Positions 1 to 7,406 of a stretch of DNA of 64,000 nucleotides are shown here, one piece after another. The translations under genes were made by a program, and so were the position numbers. Below the pieces are notes generated by a model. The model searched no databases and was not told the origin of the DNA. It saw only the letters and a program-made list of their open reading frames with translations. The stretch's first letter is position 1. Each line of letters opens with the position of its first letter. The stretch spans positions 1 to 64,000 of the IMG/VR virus record IMGVR_UViG_3300047094_001064, one strand, 5' to 3'. This stretch comes from a virus.

Positions 1-179
1 TAGTACAATCTAAAAAGACGTTGTCTTATATGGATGCTGTATTATTTTTCTGTGAGGAAAATGATATAGACCCTAGTACTGTGGCTAATTTAATATCTAA
101 ATCTATTAAAGATAAAATAACTGTAGAGGCTCAAAATTTAAACTATATACCTAAGACGGGTAGATTACCAGGAGTATAA
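1..179 (+). CDS. 33: Late-transcription coactivator gp33 (3' part only)
   Basis: The left edge of the window cuts this gene; 58 codons in the frame beginning at base 3 remain before the TAA at 177-179. The visible residues include SYMDAVLFFCEENDIDPSTV and later LISKSIKDKI, the pattern of the gp33-type late-transcription coactivators of marine T4-like phages. gp33 bridges host RNA polymerase and the sliding clamp so that the gp55 sigma factor can fire late promoters. Its position directly before gp59 and close to gp32 reproduces the T4 order 33-59-32, which supports the call. The 5' end and start codon lie outside the window. Confidence 0.75.
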   Translation, partial: VQSKKTLSYMDAVLFFCEENDIDPSTVANLISKSIKDKITVEAQNLNYIPKTGRLPGV

Positions 180-180
180 A

Positions 181-795
181 ATGTATGGTGGGTTTGATGT
201 ATTTAAAACATACCTTGCAGTTAAATTACACTTCACAACAGATAGTTATGACTACCATAAATATTCCGGTGAAGTTAACTGCACATTAGATACATTTACT
301 AAAAGAAATGATAGATATTTTTTTCACAAACTTAGCACCAGATATGGTAAAGATGATATATTGGGCTTTTTTGTTAGTAATTTTCTGGTTGATAGTAACA
401 AGTGGGTAAAGAGTTTAACAAATCAAGATGGTAAAGATGTTTTTACAGATTGGAAGAAACGTAATGAATCTTTTGAATATCATTTTAGAAATGATTGTAT
501 CACTATTACTAATGACTTTAATGCTAAGCAGTTTTCTTTTGATAATGGTTTTAGCGTTTTTGGTGGACAGCATCCTAGGTTTTTTCAATTGGTTTTATCA
601 AAAAAAATATCTTACGAAACTGCAATCGTTTTCAATAAAATCTTATCTTATAGTAAGTCTTGGGACAAACAGATTGTTGAACAGGTGGTTTGGCCAGTCC
701 ACTCCAAAAGGATAAAAAAATATACACCTTTTGTAAAGTATAATGAGACACAATGTAAATTAATAATGAAGGAGGTTTTTGTAAATGGATCATAG
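181..795 (+). CDS. 59: Helicase loader gp59
   Basis: This 204-residue protein has the length and layout of T4 gp59, the loader that puts the gp41 replicative helicase onto gp32-coated forked DNA. The N-terminal GGFDVFKTYLAVKLH segment followed by TKRNDRYFFHKLSTRY matches the T4 arrangement (short lead-in, YLMIKQH-like helix, KRRDKYFFQKLSEKY). An AGGAG ribosome site lies just upstream of the ATG, which starts two bases after the gp33 stop. Its 3' end overlaps the next gene by 11 bases. Neighbours gp33 and gp32 give the T4 gene order. The assignment is by family resemblance and synteny. Confidence 0.88.
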   Translation: MYGGFDVFKTYLAVKLHFTTDSYDYHKYSGEVNCTLDTFTKRNDRYFFHKLSTRYGKDDILGFFVSNFLVDSNKWVKSLTNQDGKDVFTDWKKRNESFEYHFRNDCITITNDFNAKQFSFDNGFSVFGGQHPRFFQLVLSKKISYETAIVFNKILSYSKSWDKQIVEQVVWPVHSKRIKKYTPFVKYNETQCKLIMKEVFVNGS

Positions 796-1003
796 ATTAA
801 AACAGTTAGTTGAAGAATTAAATAGAGCGAATTTACCTAATAACAATTTCAACCCATATATGGGTGCACCACAACAATTTAAGGAGGATCATATGGAAGT
901 AAAAAATAGTTTAAAATCTGAATTAAAAAAAACAGGAATAAAAATATTAATTAATGTAGGAATAGTCCTTACATTAATAACTTTATATTATATTTTTAGA
1001 TAA
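785..1003 (+). CDS. Small single-pass membrane protein, unknown
   Basis: This 72-residue protein has a soluble, asparagine-rich N-terminal part and one hydrophobic segment at about residues 50-70, ending in a short basic tail. The start overlaps the end of gp59, and a strong AAGGAGG (769-775) sits ten bases upstream of the ATG, so the gene looks genuinely translated and coupled to gp59. I recognise no family. Small tail-anchored membrane proteins are common in T4-like early regions, where they often affect the host envelope or membrane-bound replication, but no function can be read here. Confidence 0.6.
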   Translation: MDHRLKQLVEELNRANLPNNNFNPYMGAPQQFKEDHMEVKNSLKSELKKTGIKILINVGIVLTLITLYYIFR

Positions 1004-1004
1004 T

Positions 1005-1904
1005 ATGTCAGGCCAACCTTATGCTCCAGTTGTCGATATAAACGACTTGGGTGATGTACAACCACCTAAAGGGATTAATACTGTATTTTGTATTGGTAAC
1101 GGTGAAAGTAGAAAAGGTTTTGATTTAAATAGTTTAAAACCTCACGGTAAAATATATGGCTGTAATGCTCTTTATAGAGAGTTTACTCCTGATGTATTAG
1201 TTGCCGTTGATCCTGGAATTTCACACGAAATATATCAATCAGGTTATTGTAATAAGAACGTTGCTTATTTTAGAGAATGGATTAAATATGAGGCTAATCT
1301 ATATGATAATATTGTTAATGTAGGTTTAAATAAAAACGATATAGAGAACTTAAAAGATAATTACATTGTAAATGAAAGAACAGCAGAGACAAGTAAATTT
1401 GTAATGCATGGTAGTAATTTAAAACAAATTTTAGAAAATAAAAAAAACAATAATCAAAGAGCCAATGTTAAGATTAATTTTAAAGAACTTTACATTAGTT
1501 GGATAAAAGATAACGACTATTCTTTTAGTATTGATGATTTACCAATAAAAGATAAAGGTTGGTCTACCGGCGCATCATCAGGTTTAGTCGCATGTAATCA
1601 AAATCATTTTACTATCAAAGAACTATACTTAATAGGTCACGATCTTTTTAGTTATGATGATAACGTAAACAATCTATATAAAGATACACCTAATTATGTA
1701 AGAAGTAACGAAGGAGAAACTCCTTGTGTAAATTGGATATCACAATGGGCAGGATTAATATATGGTTATCCACGTGTACAATTTTATAAAGTAAACAGAA
1801 CTAAAGAAGATAATAAAGTAGATAGACCTATTAAAGAATGGAATGTATATAATAATTTAAAGTACATTACATATGAAGAATTAAAAGAAAAATTTAAATT
1901 ATGA
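1005..1904 (+). CDS. GNGESRKG-family protein, copy 1 (possible glycan-related)
   Basis: This 299-residue protein has a Rossmann-like start (VFCIGNGESRKGFDL) followed by IYGCNALYREFTPDVLVAVD and, near residue 210, LYLIGHDLFSY. The glycine-rich loop followed by a 'CNALYR...PDVLV.VD' strand recalls the DUF115/MAF-type proteins involved in surface-sugar metabolism and other phage proteins of unknown role; I treat that as a weak resemblance. It is clearly paralogous to the product at 2119-2970, which shares the same motifs in order. It begins one base after the previous stop and overlaps the next ATG (ATGA), so it is part of one operon. The function is not established. Confidence 0.65.
   Translation: MSGQPYAPVVDINDLGDVQPPKGINTVFCIGNGESRKGFDLNSLKPHGKIYGCNALYREFTPDVLVAVDPGISHEIYQSGYCNKNVAYFREWIKYEANLYDNIVNVGLNKNDIENLKDNYIVNERTAETSKFVMHGSNLKQILENKKNNNQRANVKINFKELYISWIKDNDYSFSIDDLPIKDKGWSTGASSGLVACNQNHFTIKELYLIGHDLFSYDDNVNNLYKDTPNYVRSNEGETPCVNWISQWAGLIYGYPRVQFYKVNRTKEDNKVDRPIKEWNVYNNLKYITYEELKEKFKL
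1086..1131 (+). repeat. 46-bp perfect direct repeat, copy 1
   Basis: These 46 bases are identical to 2128-2173. They encode the glycine-rich loop (GNGESRKGFDLN) at the start of both paralogous proteins. Identity at every base, including third codon positions, points to recent duplication or ongoing gene conversion. Confidence 0.9.
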
Positions 1905-2122
1905 TAAGATGGATTGCCTGTGTTTTTGGAATTGTTGCGGCAACAATACATGCTAGTGCCGTTATTTCATTACAATGGTTAGGATGGTTAATATGTTTAG
2001 TATCAATTTCATTATGGTTGTTTATTGCCTATAAAGATAAAGATACTGCAAGAGCAACTATGCAATTCTATTTCTTAATTATATCGATCATTGCTGTATA
2101 TAACTGGTTAAAACATATATGA
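1901..2122 (+). CDS. Three-helix inner-membrane protein, unknown
   Basis: This 73-residue, almost entirely hydrophobic protein has three probable transmembrane segments (about 3-22, 24-45 and 53-70). The stretch SLQWLGWLICLVSISLW and the closing VYNWLK resemble short YgjV/PnuC-like membrane proteins, but the similarity is too slight for a functional call. Its start overlaps the stop of the first GNGESRKG paralogue and its stop overlaps the start of the second, so it is sandwiched between them and would be lost if the flanking 46-bp repeats recombined. Confidence 0.6.
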   Translation: MIRWIACVFGIVAATIHASAVISLQWLGWLICLVSISLWLFIAYKDKDTARATMQFYFLIISIIAVYNWLKHI

Positions 2123-2970
2123 AAGTTTTTTGTATTGGTAACGGTGAAAGTAGAAAAGGTTTTGATTTAAATAAACTAAAACCATTTGGAAAAATATATG
2201 GTTGTAATGCTCTCTATAGAGAATTTTCTCCAGATGTTTTAGTATCTGTTGATCACGGTATAATGCACGAAATATATCATAGCGGTTATAGTATTAATAA
2301 CAATTGTATTTTTAGAGATTGGACAAAAATACCAGATTTACATTATCAAACATTAGTATATGAGGGTATGTCAGAAGATGATATAAACAGAATTACAAAA
2401 TGGGATATGATAAAACAAAATGACAAACCAAAGGGTAGTTGTGAATTTGTGATGCATGGTGCAAAATTAGAAGGTGTAGCTAAAATTGTAAATGGTTATA
2501 AGAATGATGAAATGATCATCAAAGAAAAATACGTTAATCAAACTCAATTATATATAAGTTGGTTACATACAGAAGATAAAGTAGCTTGTATTACAGATGT
2601 ACTAGGCTTTGATTATGGATACTCAGCAGGTACTACTTCATTATACGTATCAGCTGTTATAGACAAGCCAAAAGAAATATATCTGATAGGACACGATTTA
2701 AATACTACAACGGGCAATCTAAACAATATCTATAAAGATACAAAACATTATATGGCATCATATAATAAACAAACTGATTTTGAAAAATGGATAAATCAAT
2801 TAAAAACAATATTCACTAATAATCCCGATATACAATTCTATAAAGTTAATAATTCATTAAACCCTTTAAATAATGATGATAAAGTTAATATAATATGGGA
2901 AGAATTTAAAGGGATCAAAAATCTACATTATATCACATATGAAGCACTTGACAAACACCTACAATTGTGA
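2119..2970 (+). CDS. GNGESRKG-family protein, copy 2
   Basis: This 283-residue paralogue of the 1005-1904 product starts directly at the glycine loop (MKVFCIGNGESRKG) without the 25-residue N-terminal extension of copy 1. It shares GKIYGCNALYREF, PDVLVSVD, HEIYHSGY, a central FVMHGAKL, LYISWL and IYLIGHDL with copy 1, in the same order. The C-terminal half has diverged more than the N-terminal half. Such a pair suggests a heteromeric enzyme or two substrates, which is inference. A sigma70-type -35 box lies inside the last codons of this gene and serves the downstream gp32. Confidence 0.65.
   Translation: MKVFCIGNGESRKGFDLNKLKPFGKIYGCNALYREFSPDVLVSVDHGIMHEIYHSGYSINNNCIFRDWTKIPDLHYQTLVYEGMSEDDINRITKWDMIKQNDKPKGSCEFVMHGAKLEGVAKIVNGYKNDEMIIKEKYVNQTQLYISWLHTEDKVACITDVLGFDYGYSAGTTSLYVSAVIDKPKEIYLIGHDLNTTTGNLNNIYKDTKHYMASYNKQTDFEKWINQLKTIFTNNPDIQFYKVNNSLNPLNNDDKVNIIWEEFKGIKNLHYITYEALDKHLQL
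2128..2173 (+). repeat. 46-bp perfect direct repeat, copy 2
   Basis: Identical to 1086-1131. Recombination between the two copies would delete 1042 bp, removing most of the first paralogue and the membrane gene and leaving a single fused GNGESRKG gene. Confidence 0.9.
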
Positions 2971-2981
2971 TATTATAAATA
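2948..2981 (+). promoter_or_regulatory. Overlapping early (sigma70-like) and late promoters for gp32
   Basis: TTGACA at 2948-2953 and TATTAT at 2971-2976 are separated by exactly 17 bases, a near-consensus host sigma70 promoter. The T4-type late box TATAAATA lies at 2974-2981 and overlaps the -10 box. Both point at gp32 (ATG at 3034), whose product is needed through early and late infection. The match is by sequence only. Confidence 0.65.
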
Positions 2982-3033
2982 ATAATGATAGCGATTATAC
3001 AGCTAACACAAATACAAACATACGGAGAATACA

Positions 3034-3924
3034 ATGGACTTTAATACATTAAAATCAAGTCACTCTAACTTTGATAAACTTACCAAAGCTTTGGAGTCTA
3101 AACTAAATCCAGAAGAATCAACATCAAAAGACAAATACGCTGACGACAGAATATGGAAACCAGAACTAGATAAAACTGGTAGTGGTTATGCCGTACTTCG
3201 TTTCTTACCTGCTTCTGAAAAAGAAGATATGCCTTGGGTACGAGTGTGGTCACACGCATTTCAGGACAAAGGTGGTTGGTATATTGAAAACTCATTAACT
3301 ACTCTTAATCAAAAAGATCCTGTTAGTGAAGAAAATACTAGACTATGGAATACAGGTGTTGAATCTGATAAAGAGATAGCAAGAAAGAGAAAAAGAAAAT
3401 TATCTTATTACTCTAATATATTAGTTGTTAGTGATCCTAAGCATCCAGAGAATGAAGGTAAAGTATTCATATTCAAATATGGTAAAAAGATATTTGATAA
3501 GATTGCTGAAAGAATGAGTCCTGCATTTGAAGATGAACAACCAGTTAACCCGTTTGATTTTTGGAAAGGTGCGAACTTTAAACTAAAAATTAGAAAGGTA
3601 GATGGTTATTGGAACTATGATAAATCTGAATTTGAGCCTACTGCTCCAGTTGCTGATAGTGATGAGAAAATTAAAGCAATTTGGTCTAAACAGTACGCTC
3701 TAACGCCTTTCTTGGCCCCTAGTAATTTCAAATCCTATGATGAACTCAAAGAGAAACTGAATAGGGTTATTACGGGAACTAGAAATACTGCAACTGTTGA
3801 ATCTGCTGACCTCCCTCAAGCTAGAACAAATGGTTCGGTAAAAAGTAATGGTAAAACTACTCCAGCTGCTAGTGATGATGACGATACGTTATCTTACTTT
3901 AGTAAATTGGCAGATGACGAGTAA
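3034..3924 (+). CDS. 32: Single-stranded DNA-binding protein gp32
   Basis: This 296-residue protein has the full gp32 layout: a basic/polar N-terminal cooperativity segment, a core with WVRVWSHAF, GGWYIENSL, RKRKLSYYSNILVV and PENEGKVFIFKYGKKI, a GANFKLKI strand, and an acidic serine-rich C-terminal tail ending SYFSKLADDE. gp32 coats ssDNA and organises replication and recombination proteins through its acidic tail. The zinc finger of T4 gp32 is absent: the protein contains no cysteine at all, and the region that carries Cys-x2-Cys in T4 reads LNQKDPVSEENTRLW. From memory this also holds for other marine T4-like phages. A GGAGAAT ribosome site precedes the ATG, and a stem-loop follows the stop. 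Confidence 0.93.
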   Translation: MDFNTLKSSHSNFDKLTKALESKLNPEESTSKDKYADDRIWKPELDKTGSGYAVLRFLPASEKEDMPWVRVWSHAFQDKGGWYIENSLTTLNQKDPVSEENTRLWNTGVESDKEIARKRKRKLSYYSNILVVSDPKHPENEGKVFIFKYGKKIFDKIAERMSPAFEDEQPVNPFDFWKGANFKLKIRKVDGYWNYDKSEFEPTAPVADSDEKIKAIWSKQYALTPFLAPSNFKSYDELKEKLNRVITGTRNTATVESADLPQARTNGSVKSNGKTTPAASDDDDTLSYFSKLADDE

Positions 3925-3951
3925 TCTCTCTCTTTACTCATAACTTTGATG

Positions 3952-3974
3952 GTGGCCAGAAATGGCCACTATTT
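3952..3974 (+). terminator. Rho-independent terminator after gp32
   Basis: The stem GTGGCCA (3952-3958) with loop GAAA and complement TGGCCAC (3963-3969) is followed by TATTT. It lies between the gp32 stop and the stop of the convergent gene on the minus strand. The GC-rich stem with a tetraloop is conspicuous in AT-rich DNA. The U tract is short, and efficiency on the minus strand is doubtful. Confidence 0.7.
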
Positions 3975-5541
3975 AAACTGCTAAACTTGTTCCTATATTT
4001 CTAAAAGACCTATCATAATTATCTACTTCCATAGGAAAAGAAACTGAACTATTTTGATTTTGAGTTGACACATTATTGGTAGGAGCTATAACCATATTGT
4101 TGGCTGCTTCTTTCTCTTTCTTAGCCATATTTCTTTCTTTACTCAACTGATTAACACTATTTGCTTCCTGTTGTGACATAGGTAAGAAACGTTTATCAGG
4201 TATAAAATCTGGTCTAGGTGGTATTATTTTCTTCTCATTGTCATATGATTTAATAAAATCTTCTCTAGGTTCAGTCTTTATATCTTTAAAATTAGATGAA
4301 TCTTCTCTATCTACTTTAGAAGGTTCTTTATCCATTTTCAATTTGTCTTGTTCTGTTACATTTTTATTAGGATCTTTTTCAAGTTTCTTTGTATCATCAC
4401 CAAATAACCAACTAAATTTAGATTTTATCCAATCAGCTAATTTACTAATGGCCATAATAACACCTACTACTGCTAATCCTATTAATATAAATTTGGCTGA
4501 GGCCATTAATCCTGCTATAGCGAATCTACCTAAAACCATTGCACCTTTGGTTAATCCTGAACCTAATGAAGATAATCCTTTACCCAATAATGATATACCA
4601 TTTTTTGTTAAATTGCCTAATGATGAGGTTAAACTACCAATTTCTTTACCCATTGATTTAAAATAAACAAATAACTCTTTTGGTGCTTGTAATCCTTGTA
4701 ACATTTGATCTTTAGCACCACGTAATGTTTCTACAATAGGACCACCAGCGTAATTAGTTTGACCAGGTTTAACTCCTACTAAATCTTTTCTTTGTTGTAA
4801 TTTTTCTTCAGCTTTAATTATTAATTGGCGTCTGTTTAATATTTTTTTATTATCATCATCACTTAAAGTATTTTGTCTTAATAATCTTTGTTCTTCTCTT
4901 AAAAATTGTTCTTTTCTTCTCTCTAATTGTTTTTCTTGTTCTCTAATAGATATTTTTTCTTGTTTTTCTTCTTTTAATGTTCTAATTTTTAATTGTAAAT
5001 TTTCTTTATCTACATAGGTGTTAATATTATTTTGTTGTAATAAGACTCTTTCAGTCTCTAATTGAGATATCTTTTCTTCTCTTATTTGTTTTTCTTCAGC
5101 ACGTTTTTGTTTTTTTTCTTCTAATGCCTTTTCTAATTTACTAATACTTTCATTTAATTCTTTACTAAAGTTTTTTAAATTAACTCCAAATTTTTGTTGT
5201 AGTGTATCTATAATGTCTAATGCTTTTTGGTCATCATCTTCTCTATTAGTTTTTAATAATTCACCGATTTTATATAACTCATTTTCAATACTAGGAACTA
5301 TAGCTTTAGTAGCAGTTACAACTGTTGTTTGAACTTTTTGAACTATTGTTTGTGTAATGTTTCTAAGTGATTTTGTAAGTGTTTCAGTGCCTAAAGGACC
5401 ACCGGTAGACTGTTCAGTATAATCTTTTACAGCTCTTAGAAAAGAAGCCTTTTTCATTAAGTCGCCTCTACCCATACCCATTTCTTCAGGTCTAACACCT
5501 AATGCTAGTGATGTTGAATCGTCTATGAAATCTTTGGCCAT
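3973..5541 (-). CDS. Coiled-coil and membrane-segment protein, candidate virion/tape-measure type
   Basis: This 522-residue protein has a polar N-terminus, a long charged coiled coil at about residues 125-255 rich in E, K, R and Q, a glycine/serine-rich stretch, a strong hydrophobic segment at about 335-368 (FAIAGLMASAKFILIGLAVV within it) and a low-complexity acidic/polar C-terminus. A helical rod followed by hydrophobic helices is typical of tail tape-measure proteins, and no other protein in the window looks like one; T4 gp29 is of similar size (590 residues). Against this, it sits at the end of the operon right behind the holin, where a lysis or membrane role is possible. It starts 3 bases after the holin stop. 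I make no firm functional call. Confidence 0.55.
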   Translation of the reverse strand: MAKDFIDDSTSLALGVRPEEMGMGRGDLMKKASFLRAVKDYTEQSTGGPLGTETLTKSLRNITQTIVQKVQTTVVTATKAIVPSIENELYKIGELLKTNREDDDQKALDIIDTLQQKFGVNLKNFSKELNESISKLEKALEEKKQKRAEEKQIREEKISQLETERVLLQQNNINTYVDKENLQLKIRTLKEEKQEKISIREQEKQLERRKEQFLREEQRLLRQNTLSDDDNKKILNRRQLIIKAEEKLQQRKDLVGVKPGQTNYAGGPIVETLRGAKDQMLQGLQAPKELFVYFKSMGKEIGSLTSSLGNLTKNGISLLGKGLSSLGSGLTKGAMVLGRFAIAGLMASAKFILIGLAVVGVIMAISKLADWIKSKFSWLFGDDTKKLEKDPNKNVTEQDKLKMDKEPSKVDREDSSNFKDIKTEPREDFIKSYDNEKKIIPPRPDFIPDKRFLPMSQQEANSVNQLSKERNMAKKEKEAANNMVIAPTNNVSTQNQNSSVSFPMEVDNYDRSFRNIGTSLAV

Positions 5542-5544
5542 TTA

Positions 5545-5844
5545 TTAGCCTATCTGTTCTTCTTCTATTTTTTTGGCTTCTAACTTTTTAGTTTCAATCT
5601 TTTCTTGTGTTCTACCATATGCTGATATACCTAATACAGCTCCCATACAAATATGAAAGAAACCAGCACCTTGTAATGTAAGTGGCATCCATTGTGTAAA
5701 TACAATATTCTTTAAATAGGTTGCTTGTGCTAAATTCCATAGTACAGGAAATATAACAAAATCAAATGCACAAACAGCCAGATATAACCAACCCATTGCT
5801 GGACGCCATTTAGTATTAAAATTCGATTCTTTTTGATTATTCAT
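5545..5844 (-). CDS. Holin, GTA_holin_3TM type
   Basis: This 99-residue protein opens with KWRPAMGWLYLAVCAFDFV, matching the 'RWRP..GW.Y...C.FDF' signature I know from the three-helix holin family named after gene-transfer-agent release (PF11351). Hydrophobic segments lie at about 18-37 and 57-76, with a shorter amphipathic stretch between, and the C-terminus is a charged, lysine/glutamate-rich tail. Such holins permeabilise the inner membrane at the end of infection. No endolysin gene is recognisable beside it. A late-promoter box lies only five bases upstream of the ATG and no Shine-Dalgarno is visible, so the late transcript may be leaderless. Confidence 0.75.
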   Translation of the reverse strand: MNNQKESNFNTKWRPAMGWLYLAVCAFDFVIFPVLWNLAQATYLKNIVFTQWMPLTLQGAGFFHICMGAVLGISAYGRTQEKIETKKLEAKKIEEEQIG

Positions 5845-5849
5845 AATAC

Positions 5850-5857
5850 TATTTATA
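5850..5857 (-). promoter_or_regulatory. Late promoter box for the holin gene
   Basis: The minus strand reads TATAAATA here, followed by five bases and then the holin ATG (5844). With a T4-type start site about six bases past the box, transcription would begin at or next to the start codon. Confidence 0.6.
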
Positions 5858-6512
5858 TAGATAAACCTTTTTTTCTTATAGCTACTTGCACATTATTAGG
5901 TATATTAATCACATCTAATCTAGCCCAATTACAATGAATAAATGTATCTACAGCTAGTCTAGGAGTCAAACCTATATCATTACTTACATCTATTAATTTA
6001 AAATCGTAACTATATTTCCAAAACGTTGCATCATCTATTAACAATATACCACCAGAGTTTAATAGATTAAATGATAATGTTAAATCTTCCAACACCTTAT
6101 ATGAACGATGGTGACCATCTATGTAAATCAAATCAAATTTTTTATTTTCATTATACAATTTATTTAATACATTAAAAGATATATCTTTATGAAATGTTAT
6201 CTTATTCTTATAATCACATTTAGACAAATTATTTTTCCATTTACTTTCTATATCATCAAAATATGATTGTTCTACACCATAATTGATACCTTTAAATGGA
6301 TCTATTGTATGTAATTCAAAATGTTCGTGCTTACCTAATTGTTCTGCAATCCATAATGAATAAAAACCTTCAAATGTTCCTATTTCCAATATTTTATTAG
6401 GTATAAGAACCTTATCAAATATGTACTGTGAATTATCTATTGCAGATGGAGACCAGTTTTCACTAAAGGTATATTTACTTATTGGCTTGTGATTGTTCAC
6501 GCTGTCTTTCAT
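5853..6512 (-). CDS. Class I SAM-dependent methyltransferase (Methyltransf_24-like)
   Basis: This 219-residue protein carries the class I methyltransferase order: motif I ILEIGTFEGF (41-50) for SAM binding, an acidic strand end LHTIDPF (68-73), FDLIYIDGHHRSY (126-138), and LLNSGGILLIDDATF (150-164). IDGHH plus the late IDD is typical of the Methyltransf_24/cephalosporin-hydroxylase-like group that methylates small molecules or sugars. The substrate is unknown; in this operon it may modify a virion or surface component. The ATG has a good AAGGAAG site and lies inside the frameshift extension of gp26 (38-base overlap). Confidence 0.75.
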   Translation of the reverse strand: MKDSVNNHKPISKYTFSENWSPSAIDNSQYIFDKVLIPNKILEIGTFEGFYSLWIAEQLGKHEHFELHTIDPFKGINYGVEQSYFDDIESKWKNNLSKCDYKNKITFHKDISFNVLNKLYNENKKFDLIYIDGHHRSYKVLEDLTLSFNLLNSGGILLIDDATFWKYSYDFKLIDVSNDIGLTPRLAVDTFIHCNWARLDVINIPNNVQVAIRKKGLSI

Positions 6513-6669
6513 TTTCTTCCTTAATATAAGTCACTAATAATGAAACGTATATATCCCTCTCCCAAGGTAACATACTTTCTATTTCAGTCAATGAATATTT
6601 GTGATGCTGCATTAAGGCAAAATTAGTTTCGAAGTAGGCCTCTAGGCTACTGTGGGCGAGGCCAATTCG
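6475..6669 (-). CDS. gp26 -1 frameshift extension (tail-assembly chaperone-like)
   Basis: A second open frame runs off the 3' end of gp26 in the -1 frame and ends at the TAA at 6475-6477. The last 45 codons from an internal ATG (6612) read MQHHKYSLTEIESMLPWERD and then a charged helix with KEENERQREQ; the stretch just upstream is LEAYFETNFAL. The slippery heptamer T TTT TTC (6675-6669, in the correct codon phase) lies just before the gp26 stop. A -1 shift there joins gp26 residues 1-237 to a 64-residue tail, giving about 301 residues. Independent translation from 6612 is the alternative, but no Shine-Dalgarno precedes that ATG. The arrangement parallels the lambda G/GT assembly-chaperone pair. 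Confidence 0.7.
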   Translation of the reverse strand, partial: RIGLAHSSLEAYFETNFALMQHHKYSLTEIESMLPWERDIYVSLLVTYIKEENERQREQSQANK

Positions 6670-7379
6670 AAAAAATCTGCAATGCCAGATAAAGTTACTT
6701 TACTTACAACACCTGTTTTTGGATTAGTAACTTCAATTTCTTTTTGAAGTTTGGGCATGGTGTCAAAGAACTTTCTTATCTTATTGAATGCATCTTGAGG
6801 TAAATATTCTATGAACTCTTTTAATTCTTCGTTAGATGTATCCTTTGAAGGATAAATTTTATCACCTTCAAATATATGATCTATGCAATCAATCAAAATA
6901 GCAAATATAGATTCAACTTGTAAATTATCTGTACCTTTACCTATATCGTAATTTTTAAGTGTAGGATATTTCAATACAAGTCCTAAATTCTTTTTATCAT
7001 CTATTACAATTTTATTTGTATGACTATCATCTACATGCACTTCAACTTTAGTTAAATCAACTTCTGTTTCAGCATATGTTATTCCATCATCAGGACATAT
7101 TGTTCTAAATTTAACAATTTCTGCTACTGATTTTGCTCTGATATTTAAAAAAATATATTCAATATCAAATATTGGTAACTTATCTACCTTTAATGTATTA
7201 AATGTACAAGCATCAACAATTTCTTTTAATGCTGATACCATTTGTTTATTGTCACCTGTTTCCAGGGCAATGTATAATATCTTTTCTTCTTTAACTAGAA
7301 AAGGTCTGTATTTGATTTTTTTATCTTCTGATGGTAACGTCAATTCATACGTAGGCACATCAACTCTTGGCAACGCCAT
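6642..7379 (-). CDS. 26: Baseplate hub assembly protein gp26 (T4_baseplate family)
   Basis: This 245-residue protein begins LPRVDVPTYELTLPSEDKKI, then KYRPFLVKEEKILYIALE, VDKLPIFDIEYIFLNIRAKS and a DDG-containing loop. This is the pattern of the T4 gp26-type baseplate family (PF12322). In T4, gp26 is needed for assembly of the central hub. A clear AAGGAG lies upstream of the ATG, and a variant late box (AATAAATA, 7407-7414) sits 27 bases upstream. The 3' end carries the -1 slippery heptamer described separately, eight codons before the TAG, so two products are expected. Confidence 0.85.
   Translation of the reverse strand: MALPRVDVPTYELTLPSEDKKIKYRPFLVKEEKILYIALETGDNKQMVSALKEIVDACTFNTLKVDKLPIFDIEYIFLNIRAKSVAEIVKFRTICPDDGITYAETEVDLTKVEVHVDDSHTNKIVIDDKKNLGLVLKYPTLKNYDIGKGTDNLQVESIFAILIDCIDHIFEGDKIYPSKDTSNEELKEFIEYLPQDAFNKIRKFFDTMPKLQKEIEVTNPKTGVVSKVTLSGIADFFELASPTVA
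6669..6675 (-). promoter_or_regulatory. -1 ribosomal frameshift slippery site
   Basis: On the minus strand the gp26 frame reads GAT TTT TTC GAA, so the heptamer T-TTT-TTC has the X-XXY-YYZ phase required for simultaneous -1 slippage. Downstream the -1 frame stays open for 64 codons past the gp26 stop and encodes a plausible protein domain. I see no strong pseudoknot immediately 3'. Confidence 0.6.
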
Positions 7380-7406
7380 AATTATCTCCTTATTATATAA
7401 TATTAC

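Noticed and set aside
428-715. Hydrophobic frame inside gp59
   Set aside because: It is the +1 shadow of gp59 with low-complexity Leu/Ile; the gp59 frame matches a known family over its full length.
3098-3295. Minus-strand open frame opposite gp32
   Set aside because: It lies wholly within gp32, has no ribosome site and a non-protein-like composition; it is a shadow frame.
4238-4666. Plus-strand frame across the 522-residue minus gene
   Set aside because: No start context; composition reflects the antisense of the Lys/Glu coiled coil.
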